The notes below the pieces were generated by a model. The model saw only the letters and a list, made by a program, of their open reading frames with translations. It was not told where the DNA came from and did not search any database. From an uncultured Prolixibacteraceae bacterium (GTDB lineage: Bacteria > Bacteroidota > Bacteroidia > Bacteroidales > Prolixibacteraceae): a stretch of DNA of 64,000 nt. The translations under genes and the position numbers were made by a program. This document shows, piece after piece, positions 1 to 8,576 of this stretch. Each line of letters starts with the position of its first letter. Position 1 is the first letter of the stretch. The stretch covers positions 1 through 64,000 of the forward strand of contig CAILJH010000123.1 of the NCBI GenBank assembly GCA_903834475.1. The letters run 5' to 3'.

Positions 1-1962
1 GACACGGCAATTATTCAACCCGATACAATCCGGTTTAAACCGGAAGAGAAAAAAGGATTCTTCAAGAGAATATTCAGTAAAAAGGATACTACGATCCGAC
101 GACCCATAATCCTGGATAAGAAAAAGGAAAAGGAAGTCATCAAAAAGGAAATTGCTGTCATTGAAAAGCAGTTTTCAAGCCAAACCAAACGATTGCAAAC
201 CAAAGAAACCATTTTGCTTGAGCAGAATATCCGGTTAACACAAGCTCTGAACCAGCATATTGCCCGAATTGAAAACAGCGAACAAAAAAATTTGGAGGAA
301 AGAACAAAGGAAGCTGATTCTATGGCAGCGCAAACCTACCGCGGAATGGCAATTTTTACCATTACCGCTGTAATTCTGCTGATTATTATTCTAATCCTGT
401 TCTTTCAGAATCTCTGGAAAAGCAGAGCCTATCAGCAAGTTTTGAAAAAAGCAAAAGCTGAGGCCGAGAGTCTGACAAAAGCCAAAGAATTGTTTGTAGC
501 TACCGTGAGTCACGAAATGCGGACACCTGTAAACGCGATTTACGGACTATCCGCACAAATGCTTCAGAAAGCGAATTCGAAAGAAATGAATGCCGATTTG
601 AACGTTGTGCATCAATCTGCCGAACATCTGATTGCGCTGGTAAACGACACCTTGGATTTCTCGAAAATCGAGTCTCAGAAATTAAAAATGGAGCAGATTG
701 ATTTTCTGCCGGATGAAATTCTGGCTGAAGTTTATATCCTTCATAAAGAGACTGCAATGCAGAAGGGTATTGAATTGATTTTCAGAAATACTACGGATAA
801 AAATCTCGTGCTTCTGGGCGATCCGATCAGGCTGAAACAAATTCTCATTAACCTGATTACCAATGCAATTAAATTTACCAAGCAGGGAAAGATCACTCTC
901 GATATTTCCGGCGAAGAAACTTCGGTTCAAAATTACCTGCTCCACATCGAAGTTTCAGATACAGGAATTGGTATCTCAAAAGAAGATCAGTATCTGATTT
1001 TTGATGAGTTCGTGCAACTGAATACCGACCTCAGTCAAAAACACCGCGGAGCAGGATTGGGACTATCCATTGTTAAAAAACTGATCACGCTTCATAACGG
1101 GAAAATTGAAGTGGATAGCACACCGGGAAAAGGGACGCGTTTTATGATCCAAATACCTTATCAGAAAGGAAATTCGGACTCTATTAAAACGCAAGCAGTT
1201 GAACAACTGGTGATTCCTTCGTGGTTTCGAAAACTTCATTTTCTGATTGTTGACGATGAGGAATTCAACCGGTACCTGATTAAAGACATTCTGAATTCCT
1301 GGGGAGTATCGTTTACCGAAGCTCAAAATGGTCGGGTAGCAGTTGATCTGGCCGCAAAATACACGTATGATATGGTTCTCATGGACATTCAAATGCCTGT
1401 AATGAATGGATTTGAAGCAGCCAGACTGATTTTAGAGCATCGTCCGTCATTCCGAATTATTGCTTTATCTGCCACCAACAAGTCCGCAGACATTCAAAAA
1501 ATGGGAACTTCAGGAATGCATGCCTTTTTACAGAAACCATTTGAGGAAGCCGACTTATTCAATACCGTTCTGGATTTACTTCCGGAGAGAGAAGAGATTT
1601 CAAATGAGGAAATAATCGCACAAGGAACAACTATTGATTTGGATGAGTTGGAGCGAATTTCCGGTGGTGATGCCGCTTTTTTTGAAGAGATGCTTCGGAT
1701 TTTTATCCGGTCGAGTGAAGAAGCATTGACCAAAATCCAGATGAATTTTCAAACTGCAGACTGGAATTCCATGTCAGAAACAGCTCATAAACTGGCAGCA
1801 CCAGCGAAACATATGCAGGCAACCGTTTTGTACAATCATCTGAAAGAACTTGAAAACAATACGGGAAGGAGTAATCCGGAAGAAATAAAGGTTCTGATCA
1901 ATGAAATTGAGAGGGAAATTAAGAGCATCAATTCAATACTGAAACAAAAACTTGGGGAATAA
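1..1962 (+). CDS. Hybrid sensor histidine kinase with receiver and Hpt domains (5' end outside window)
   Basis: The reading frame is open from the first base, so the true start lies upstream; a TTG at 193 is only an internal codon. Counting from 193, one membrane segment lies at about residues 52-72, followed by a HisKA dimerisation helix with the phospho-acceptor His in VSHEMRTP (about residue 107). An HATPase domain follows, with N box (NLITNAIKF), G1 (DTGIGIS) and G2 (GAGLGLS), then a receiver domain (acidic pair in VDDEE, acceptor Asp in MDIQMP, Lys in LQKPF) and a C-terminal Hpt domain (AHKLAAPAKHM). This is a complete His-Asp-His phosphorelay protein at the inner membrane. The sigma-54 response regulator starts about 110 nt downstream and is the likely partner. 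The signal sensed cannot be told; most of the sensor region is outside the window. Confidence 0.93.
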   Translation, partial: DTAIIQPDTIRFKPEEKKGFFKRIFSKKDTTIRRPIILDKKKEKEVIKKEIAVIEKQFSSQTKRLQTKETILLEQNIRLTQALNQHIARIENSEQKNLEERTKEADSMAAQTYRGMAIFTITAVILLIIILILFFQNLWKSRAYQQVLKKAKAEAESLTKAKELFVATVSHEMRTPVNAIYGLSAQMLQKANSKEMNADLNVVHQSAEHLIALVNDTLDFSKIESQKLKMEQIDFLPDEILAEVYILHKETAMQKGIELIFRNTTDKNLVLLGDPIRLKQILINLITNAIKFTKQGKITLDISGEETSVQNYLLHIEVSDTGIGISKEDQYLIFDEFVQLNTDLSQKHRGAGLGLSIVKKLITLHNGKIEVDSTPGKGTRFMIQIPYQKGNSDSIKTQAVEQLVIPSWFRKLHFLIVDDEEFNRYLIKDILNSWGVSFTEAQNGRVAVDLAAKYTYDMVLMDIQMPVMNGFEAARLILEHRPSFRIIALSATNKSADIQKMGTSGMHAFLQKPFEEADLFNTVLDLLPEREEISNEEIIAQGTTIDLDELERISGGDAAFFEEMLRIFIRSSEEALTKIQMNFQTADWNSMSETAHKLAAPAKHMQATVLYNHLKELENNTGRSNPEEIKVLINEIEREIKSINSILKQKLGE

Positions 1963-2075
1963 AAGGTTTAATTTGAATGAATTTTTCAAAACAGGAATCG
2001 GGAAATCAGTTTCATATAAAAACTTGCTAACTTGCCGTTGCTCACTGAAATTCAAAGTTAAGAATCGTGGTAAAA

Positions 2076-3431
2076 ATGCCAGAGAAAGCTTTCAAAATAT
2101 TTGTTGTTGAAGATGACGAATGGTACAGCCGCTTGCTTGTACACACCCTCTCGCTCAATCCTGATTACGAAATACAGTCCTTCGGAACGGGGAAGGATTG
2201 TCTGGCTAATTTGCATCAGGCACCGGATGTCGTTACTTTGGATTACCGGCTTCCTGATATGAAAGGTCTGGAAGTGCTCAAACAAATCAAGGAAATTAAC
2301 GAAGACATACAGGTCATTCTAATTTCGGAACAAGACGATATTGAAATGGTGGTTACCTTATTGCGACTCGGTGCCTACGATTACATTGTCAAGTCGAAAG
2401 ATATCAGGGAACGTTTGCTGAACACGGTCAGCAACATCAGGCAGGGTAACAATCTGAAAAAAGAAATTGTGAATCTGCGGCAGGAGGTCAAAAAAATATA
2501 TACTGATCAGAAAACTATCATTGGGAACAGCGCCTCAACCCGGAAAATATACGAGCTGATTGAGAAAGCTACCCGAACCAACATTACCGTTACAATTACA
2601 GGCGAAACCGGAACAGGGAAGGAATTGGTTGCCAAGGCGATACATTACAGTTCGAATCGTTCGAAGAGCCCGTTTGTTGCAGTAAATGTGGCTGCAATTC
2701 CAAAAGAGCTGATTGAAAGTGAACTTTTCGGACACGAAAAAGGTGCCTTCACCGGGGCTGCTTTCCGCCGGATTGGTAAGTTTGAAGAAGCCAATGGCGG
2801 CACATTATTCCTTGACGAAATGGCCGAACTGGATATTTCACTTCAGGCTAAATTATTGCGTGCACTTCAGGAAAAGGAAATTAACCGGATTGGCAGCAAT
2901 ACTCCCGTGAAATTCGATTGCCGGATCATTATTGCCACGAATAAAGATCTTCAGGAAGAAATAAAAAAGGGAAATTTCAGGCAGGATCTGTATTACCGGC
3001 TTTATGGACTTCCGATTGAATTGCCTCCACTGCGCGATCGGGAAAACGATGTGATTATTTTGGCAAAACATTTTATCAATGTATTCTGCAAGGAGAACAA
3101 TATGACTGTCAAGTTTTTAGCTTCTGAAGCATCAAGCCGCTTACTTTCGTATTCATTTCCAGGGAACATCCGTGAATTAAAATCGGTCATTGAACTGGCG
3201 GTTACTTTGGCTGATCAGGATGAAATTACTTCCGATCACATCATTCTGGGAAGAGGCCAGGATTTGCTTGATGATTTATTTAGCCAGGAACTCAGTCTCC
3301 GGGAATATGATCTTCGGATTGTCAGGAAATTTTTGGATAAATACGACAACAACATCAAACTGGTTGCTGAAAAATTAGAGCTTGGTGTGGCTACCATCTA
3401 CCGGATGTTGAAAGAAAACAACAAAGAATAA
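2076..3431 (+). CDS. Sigma-54-dependent response regulator, NtrC family
   Basis: About 451 residues in the order receiver, AAA+ activator, Fis-type helix-turn-helix. The receiver has the acidic pair VEDDE near residue 13 and acceptor Asp about 56 (VTLDYRLP). The AAA+ domain has Walker A GETGTGKE (about 176-183), the sigma-54-contacting GAFTGA loop (about 223-228) and Walker B TLFLDE (about 243-248). The C-terminus ends in a helix-turn-helix (KLVAEKLELGVATIYRMLK). I chose the ATG at 2076 because the protein then begins MPEKAFKIFVVEDDE; an in-frame GTG at 2067 would add three residues. Such proteins use ATP to remodel sigma-54 polymerase at -24/-12 promoters. It probably receives phosphate from the hybrid kinase upstream and acts on the -24/-12 promoter at 3556, inferred from adjacency. 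Confidence 0.95.
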   Translation: MPEKAFKIFVVEDDEWYSRLLVHTLSLNPDYEIQSFGTGKDCLANLHQAPDVVTLDYRLPDMKGLEVLKQIKEINEDIQVILISEQDDIEMVVTLLRLGAYDYIVKSKDIRERLLNTVSNIRQGNNLKKEIVNLRQEVKKIYTDQKTIIGNSASTRKIYELIEKATRTNITVTITGETGTGKELVAKAIHYSSNRSKSPFVAVNVAAIPKELIESELFGHEKGAFTGAAFRRIGKFEEANGGTLFLDEMAELDISLQAKLLRALQEKEINRIGSNTPVKFDCRIIIATNKDLQEEIKKGNFRQDLYYRLYGLPIELPPLRDRENDVIILAKHFINVFCKENNMTVKFLASEASSRLLSYSFPGNIRELKSVIELAVTLADQDEITSDHIILGRGQDLLDDLFSQELSLREYDLRIVRKFLDKYDNNIKLVAEKLELGVATIYRMLKENNKE

Positions 3432-3555
3432 AGGAAGTCTCCCTTTCTTATTCTTATCAATTTCGATTCCGAGTTGATCAATTTGAGAAAATTCATCTCC
3501 AATTAAAAACATCTATCTTGTTAGTATTCAGATTATTCTATAAATTCCAGACCAA

Positions 3556-3571
3556 TGGCACAGGCATTGCT
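3556..3571 (+). promoter_or_regulatory. Sigma-54 (-24/-12) promoter
   Basis: TGGCACAGGCATTGCT carries the invariant GG (3557-3558) and GC (3569-3570) exactly 10 nt apart and matches the TGGCAC-N5-TTGCW consensus. It lies between the sigma-54 activator gene and the coiled-coil gene at 3685. It would start transcription near 3582, about 100 nt upstream of that ATG. No enhancer site for the activator was identified. Confidence 0.75.
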
Positions 3572-3684
3572 ATTATCAATCCCGAAATCAAACAGCACGA
3601 AATATTGTGTGTCGGATTTTAGAAGAGAGAAGTGCTGGTTGATTTTTGCACCGATAATCATTTACTTACTTTATACAAATTGAA

Positions 3685-4596
3685 ATGGAAAATGCACAAA
3701 AAACACAGTTAACAACAATCATTATTGCAGCTTTTATCCTGATTGCCGGAATCGTTGGCGGAGTATATGTTTACAACCAAAAAGAAGCTGAAATCAAAAC
3801 GCTGACCATGGAAAAAAGCGGTTTGAACGAAACGATTCAAAAAAGAGATTCGGTGGTGAACGATATGGAAGGCACTTTTGCTGAAATTGAAAGCAACATG
3901 ACTTTCATAAAGGAGAAAAGAAGCCAGATCGCTACCATGTAGACTGAAGGCGGCAAAAATAAGAAACAGTTAATTGCCGAAGATGTAAAACTGATGAATG
4001 CCATGCTGGTCGAAAGCAGCAAGAAAATCGCCGAACTTGAAGAAAAGTTGAGAAAGTCTGGTATGAATGTAAAATCGTATGAAAAGAGAATTCTGGCTCT
4101 GAACGAAACCATTGAAACTCAAAATGCTGAGATTGCTGAATTGAAAAAGACAATCGAAAGTAAAAATACCAGCCTGGCTGAATATGGTGTAAAAGTTAAA
4201 GCTTTGAATTCCAATATCCAGCAACAATCTGACACCATTAATTACAAACAAAAAGTGATTGTAGCCAAAACCGACAAACTGAATACCGCTCACTTTACCT
4301 TGGGAACTTTTAAGAAACTGAAAGAACAAGGAATTTTGAGCCGCGAAGGTGCTATTCTTGGACTCGGCGGTGGCAAAGCTATTCAGGGGAACTTTGATAC
4401 GAAATATTTCACCGACGTGGACATTCGCATAACCAAAACCATCCCTTTAAATGTGAAAAAAGCAGTGTTGATTTCTGAACATCCAAGCAGTTCATATAAA
4501 CTGGTTGAAGAAAAAGGACAGATTGCTTACCTGCAAATCGAAAATCCGGAAGAGTTCTGGAGGATTTCAAAGTATGCAGTCATTCAGGTAAAATAG
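3685..4596 (+). pseudogene. Coiled-coil surface protein (Cbp1 adhesin-like), interrupted by an in-frame amber codon
   Basis: One continuous reading frame runs from ATG 3685 to the stop at 4594-4596, broken only by TAG at 3940-3942. Residues 1-85 carry an N-terminal hydrophobic segment (about 10-31) and the start of a heptad-rich coiled coil. After the TAG the same frame continues (TEGGKNKKQLIAEDVKL), with coiled coil to about residue 200 and a compact C-terminal domain ending in PEEFWRISKYAVIQVK. From memory, this layout and C-terminus resemble Bacteroidota proteins annotated as Cbp1-family collagen-binding adhesins. A single C-to-T change of CAG (Gln) would explain the TAG. The downstream part alone has an internal ATG at 3994 but no membrane anchor. 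Options are a recent pseudogene, nonsense suppression or a sequence error. A sigma-54 promoter lies upstream and a terminator downstream. Confidence 0.75.
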
Positions 4597-4731
4597 TTCA
4601 ATACATCATGCATTCCTGAGCAAATTGAGTAAAAGCCATGAGAAAATCCATATAGTAAAGGGAATGCATGAATTTCCGGACAATTTAGCAGGACTTTAGA
4701 AATAAGTCCGATGAAGTTGTACTCTATATAA

Positions 4732-4770
4732 AAAGGCTGTCGGGGGAAATACCCTGACAGCCTTTCACTT
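4732..4770. terminator. Bidirectional intrinsic terminator
   Basis: AAAGGCTGTC and GACAGCCTTT form a long stem with a short GC-rich top, flanked by T-rich sequence on the plus side and A-rich sequence on the other. It separates the convergent coiled-coil gene and kbl. Confidence 0.75.
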
Positions 4771-4786
4771 TTTGTGTATCGTTAGA

Positions 4787-5974
4787 TCAAATAATTCCAA
4801 GTGATTTTCCCACTTTTATAAATGCTGCAACAGCCTGATCTATTTGCTCATTGGTGTGAGCTGCCGACAATTGCACCCTGATCCGGGCCCGTCCTTTTGG
4901 TACTACCGGAAAAACGAATCCGATCACATAAATTCCCTCTTTCAGTAATTCATCGGCAAATTTTACGGCCAATGGCGCATCGTAAATCATGACCGGAACA
5001 ATTGCTGTGGTGCCTTTAACCAAATCGAATCCGGCAGTTTCCATTTTACTCCTGAAATAGTTGGCATTCGCCATAGTTCGTGCTGGTAATTCAGCTGATT
5101 CAGTGAGTAGATCGAGCACTCTTGAAGTTGCACCCACGGTTGCCGGTGCAAGTGTATTCGAGAATAAATATGGTCGCGACCGCTGGCGAAGCATTTCAAT
5201 AATTTCTTTCCGGCCTGAAGTACAACCGCCATTTCCACCACCAAGTGCTTTTCCAAAAGTTGTAGTGATGATATCGATCTTTCCGAGCAATCCGAAATGT
5301 TCAGCCGTTCCCCGCCCGGTTTTGCCGATGTAACCCGATGCATGTGAATCGTCGACCATGATCAGTGCATCATATTTTTCACACAAGGCAACAATTTCAG
5401 GAAGTTTGGCTAAATCGCCATCCATCGAAAAAACTCCGTCGGTCACAACCAGCCTATATTTCAGGTTTTGTGATTCTTTCAGGCAGTTTTCCAGTTTGGT
5501 CATATCGGCATGTTTGTAACGGCCTCGCTGAGCCTTGCACAAGCGCACCCCGTCAATGATTGAGGCATGATTCAATTCATCAGAGATGATGATGCTGTCT
5601 TCACCCAGAAGAGGTTCAAAAACACCTCCGTTGGCATCAAAAGCAGCACAATACAAGATGGTATCTTCCGTACCCAAAAATTCAGACACTTTTTGCTCCA
5701 GATCTTTATGAATCTGTTGGGTTCCACAGATGAAACGAACTGAGGAAAGTCCAAAACCCCAGGTATTCATGGTATCCTGAGCAGCTTTTACCACTTCCGG
5801 ATGATTGGCCAGACCCAGGTAGTTGTTGGCACAGAAATTTAAAACCTGCTTTCCACCTGCAACTGATATTTGTGAACTCTGTGATGAGGTGATGATCCGC
5901 TCGTTTTTGTACAAACCCTGTGTTTTCAATTCCTGAAGGGTTTGTGTCAAATCTTGTTTAATTTTTCCGTACAT
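4787..5974 (-). CDS. kbl: Glycine C-acetyltransferase (2-amino-3-ketobutyrate CoA ligase)
   Basis: 395 residues, the usual length of this PLP-dependent alpha-oxoamine synthase family. It cleaves 2-amino-3-oxobutanoate with CoA to glycine and acetyl-CoA, the second step of threonine degradation. Visible landmarks are the substrate-binding NFCANNYLGLANHP, ICGTQQIHK, the PLP-binding VDDSHASGYIG, and the Schiff-base lysine in TTFGKALGGG (about residue 242). The ATG at 5974 gives MYGKIKQDLTQTL, a normal start. A dehydrogenase is transcribed divergently from the same 209-bp gap and may supply the substrate. Family members also include serine palmitoyltransferase and AONS, but the ICGTQ and VDDSHASG motifs and overall sequence favour Kbl. 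Confidence 0.95.
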   Translation of the reverse strand: MYGKIKQDLTQTLQELKTQGLYKNERIITSSQSSQISVAGGKQVLNFCANNYLGLANHPEVVKAAQDTMNTWGFGLSSVRFICGTQQIHKDLEQKVSEFLGTEDTILYCAAFDANGGVFEPLLGEDSIIISDELNHASIIDGVRLCKAQRGRYKHADMTKLENCLKESQNLKYRLVVTDGVFSMDGDLAKLPEIVALCEKYDALIMVDDSHASGYIGKTGRGTAEHFGLLGKIDIITTTFGKALGGGNGGCTSGRKEIIEMLRQRSRPYLFSNTLAPATVGATSRVLDLLTESAELPARTMANANYFRSKMETAGFDLVKGTTAIVPVMIYDAPLAVKFADELLKEGIYVIGFVFPVVPKGRARIRVQLSAAHTNEQIDQAVAAFIKVGKSLGII

Positions 5975-6183
5975 GCTTCCTGTGTTTTATTTGAAAACAA
6001 AGTAATGGATTCAATGAGTGAAAAATAGTGATAAAACGCAGTTCAATTTTGTTCCGGCACAAGGCATTTTGATGAAAGCTCATTCATTTTCAGGAATCAT
6101 GAAAATATTCCGGATTTCCGGTCTGTATCAACTTTTTTTTTCATTAATTGGCTATTTATTCTGGAAATTCAAGATTCAAGATT

Positions 6184-7221
6184 ATGAAGACATTGGTTTT
6201 AACCGGAATCGGAAAAATCGGTTTGATTGACCGTGATAAGCCATTGTTGACCAGCCCGGATGACGTACTGATCAGAATCAAATCGGTGGGAGTCTGCGGT
6301 TCGGATGTCCATTATTTCTCGAAAGGAAAAATCGGGTCACAGGTGGTCGAATTTCCTTTTGCCGTTGGGCACGAATGCTCAGGAATTGTGGTTGAAACCG
6401 GAGCATCGGTTACCTGTGTGAAACCTGGCGATCTGGTGGCAGTAGATCCGAGCATTCATTGCGGAACCTGTGATCAGTGTTTGGCCGGCCGGCCTCACAC
6501 CTGTCGGAATAACCGCTTCCTGGGTTGCCCCGGACAGATTGAAGGCTGTCTTGCCGAATACATTGTGATGCCTGAATTTACCTGTTTCCCTTTGAATGAA
6601 AAGTTTAATCCGACCTCTGCCGCACTGATTGAACCTTTAACCATCGGAATTTACAGTGTCGAAATGGCAAAAACTGATTTTCAGAATCAGACAATCGGTA
6701 TTTTCGGCGCAGGACCAATCGGTCTTTCGGTATTAATGGTTCTGAAAACTATGGCGACAGGCTCTGTTTTTTGCTTTGAACCTTTGGATTTCAGGAGGCA
6801 AAAGGCAATTGAACTGGGAGCCAGTTATGCAATTAATCCCATTGAATCGAATGTTATTGAGACAACTATCAAGATAGAACCGCTTTTACTTGATGTGGTT
6901 TTCGAGTGCAGCGGTGAACAAAAAGCAGTTGATGATGCCACCAATATCCTGAAGCCGGGAGGAAAACTGGTGCTGGTAGGTATCCCTCCGGATGCAAAGT
7001 ATATTTTCGACATGGATTTAATGCGACGGAAAGAGATTTCGATTCAGAATGTCAGGAGACAAAACCACTGTGTTGAAAAGGCTATTCGGCTGATTGAGAA
7101 TGGATTGCCTGTGGAGCAAATGGTGACCCATCGATTCGCTCCAGAGGAAACCCAGCAGGCATTTGAGATGGTTTCAAATTACCGGGATGGAGTGATTAAA
7201 GCGATGATCGATTTTTCCTAA
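6184..7221 (+). CDS. Zinc-dependent medium-chain dehydrogenase (sorbitol/threonine dehydrogenase-like)
   Basis: I chose the ATG at 6184 (MKTLVLTGIGKIGLI), giving 345 residues; an upstream in-frame TTG at 6148 would add twelve unlikely residues. Catalytic zinc ligands are visible in VCGSDVHYF and GHECSG, the four-cysteine structural zinc loop in CGTCDQCLAGRPHTC, and the NAD(P)-binding Rossmann motif in GIFGAGPIGLS. The VCGSDVHYF segment is typical of sorbitol/L-iditol dehydrogenases, but the divergent neighbour kbl suggests it could oxidise threonine to 2-amino-3-oxobutanoate. The sequence alone does not settle polyol versus threonine as the substrate. Cytosolic; likely expressed from the shared intergenic region. 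Confidence 0.85.
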   Translation: MKTLVLTGIGKIGLIDRDKPLLTSPDDVLIRIKSVGVCGSDVHYFSKGKIGSQVVEFPFAVGHECSGIVVETGASVTCVKPGDLVAVDPSIHCGTCDQCLAGRPHTCRNNRFLGCPGQIEGCLAEYIVMPEFTCFPLNEKFNPTSAALIEPLTIGIYSVEMAKTDFQNQTIGIFGAGPIGLSVLMVLKTMATGSVFCFEPLDFRRQKAIELGASYAINPIESNVIETTIKIEPLLLDVVFECSGEQKAVDDATNILKPGGKLVLVGIPPDAKYIFDMDLMRRKEISIQNVRRQNHCVEKAIRLIENGLPVEQMVTHRFAPEETQQAFEMVSNYRDGVIKAMIDFS

Positions 7222-7348
7222 TACTAATTCTTTGCCCAAAAAGCAGAAGAACAGGCAAAAAAGTTGCACAAAAAATAGTTTTTCATTTATTTTCCATTCT
7301 CGAGTATTACCAAATTTTTTCATATAATTGCAGTAAAATTATCTATCA

Positions 7349-7744
7349 ATGAATCCAAGTAAACCCAGAGTAATTAAAGATTACGATAAATTAGATCCGG
7401 AAATTCAGGAAAAGATTAAACTTGAATACCCAAGCGGATTTAGTGAAAACCTAATCTATTTCAACAACAAGGACGGTAAGCGGGTCAGTGCATTACCTTT
7501 CGAGACAGACGATAAATATTATCTGGTCCGGATGACAATTTTCGAAGCTGAAAAGATTATCGAAGAAGATGATGATTACGATAGCACAGGTTCGTTAAAA
7601 GACAGCGCAAAAGAAGAATACGAAAGCAAATATGCTGATGATGAATTCCTCGCTGCGGATGCCGAAGAGGCCGAAGAAGTTGCAGATGATAATTTTGATG
7701 ACGACGAAGATTCAGATGAAGATGCAGACGACGACGAAGATTAG
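7349..7744 (+). CDS. Conserved small protein with a very acidic C-terminal tail
   Basis: 131 residues. The first ~75 (MNPSKPRVIKDYDKLDPEIQ onward, including YPSGFSENLIYF and ALPFETDDKYYLVRMT) form a compact conserved-looking domain that I recognise as recurrent in Bacteroidota but cannot name. The last ~50 are almost entirely Asp, Glu and Ala and are probably disordered. No catalytic motif, membrane segment or signal peptide is visible. A nucleic-acid-mimic or chaperone-like role for the tail is possible but unsupported. It stands alone, convergent with rnhB. It ends in TAG, showing that TAG is an ordinary stop codon here. Confidence 0.8.
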   Translation: MNPSKPRVIKDYDKLDPEIQEKIKLEYPSGFSENLIYFNNKDGKRVSALPFETDDKYYLVRMTIFEAEKIIEEDDDYDSTGSLKDSAKEEYESKYADDEFLAADAEEAEEVADDNFDDDEDSDEDADDDED

Positions 7745-7797
7745 TTCGTTTTAGCCGAAACCTTTTTACGCGACCAACCTTACTGACTTCTTGTTTT

Positions 7798-8409
7798 TTA
7801 GAATTCGATCAAAAGCTGATTGCCCTGATTTGCAAACGATTTGCGGTGATAGGACGAAATTCCGATTTCCATCACTTTTGTACGGTGAAATAATGTTGGG
7901 TATCCTTTGTTTTTCAGCCAATTGTACTCCGGAAACTGCTGATGAATGGTATCCATGAAATCGTCGCGGTAAGTTTTTGCAAGTACAGAAGCTGCCGCAA
8001 TCGATAAATATATTCCATCGCCTTTAACAATACAGGTATGCTGAATCTGAGGGTAGCCTTTAAACCGGTTGCCGTCGATCAGCAAATGTTCGGGTCTGAT
8101 TGATAGTTGGTCAATGGCGCGATGCATGGCCAGAAAAGAAGCATTCAAAATATTGATCCGATCAATTTCCATATGGTCAACAATCCCGACTGCAAATGCC
8201 AATGCCTGTTCTTCAATCATTGGACGAAGCAAATACCGTTGCTTTTCTGTCAGCTTTTTGGAATCATTCAGCATTTCGTTTTCAAAATCTTCCGGAAGAA
8301 TAACAGCCGCAGCAAAGACTGGTCCTGCCAAACATCCCCGGCCAGCTTCATCACAACCTGCCTCCAGTCTGCCCTTTTGTAAAAATAGTTGAAGTTTGTT
8401 TTTGACCAT
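7798..8409 (-). CDS. rnhB: Ribonuclease HII
   Basis: 203 residues from the ATG at 8409; a TTG three codons upstream is less likely. RNase HII cuts the RNA strand of RNA-DNA hybrids and removes single ribonucleotides from DNA, consistent with housekeeping. The catalytic acidic cluster is visible as CDEAGRG (Asp20-Glu21) and the later [11 protein letters not shown]sp, with the family motif [14 protein letters not shown]. The protein ends shortly after the conserved NKGYPT motif, normal for the family. The gene is monocistronic by context, convergent with the acidic-tail gene, and its upstream region contains a degenerate repeat block. Confidence 0.95.
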   Translation of the reverse strand: MVKNKLQLFLQKGRLEAGCDEAGRGCLAGPVFAAAVILPEDFENEMLNDSKKLTEKQRYLLRPMIEEQALAFAVGIVDHMEIDRINILNASFLAMHRAIDQLSIRPEHLLIDGNRFKGYPQIQHTCIVKGDGIYLSIAAASVLAKTYRDDFMDTIHQQFPEYNWLKNKGYPTLFHRTKVMEIGISSYHRKSFANQGNQLLIEF

Positions 8410-8458
8410 TAAATCCAATTTTCGATTTCTGTGTTAAGTACTCCCTTCAATGCGCTTT

Positions 8459-8576
8459 CCTTCGATACGCTTCGCTTACTTCGACTAAAGCTCAGTTCAA
8501 CGCTCAGGAAACACGCTACTCAGGATGCGAGGCTCCGGTCTCAATTCTTTAACCGGCTCCTGAGCTTGTCGAAGGA
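8459..8576. repeat. Degenerate REP-like repeat block
   Basis: Contains CCTTCGATACGCTTCGCTTA, two CGCTCAGG/GCTCAG motifs and CCTGAGCTTGTCGAAGG. The last abuts the glycosyltransferase stop codon. The CTTCGATACGCT module recurs at 58886 and a related GCTCAGTCGAACGGCTTCG stretch lies near 47010. The block fills the gap between rnhB and the glycosyltransferase; no gene or clear promoter is seen in it. Confidence 0.6.

Noticed and set aside
3940..3942. Genome-wide TAG recoding to an amino acid
   Set aside because: Several intact genes in the window end in TAG exactly where their families end (trpC, trpB, the acidic-tail gene).
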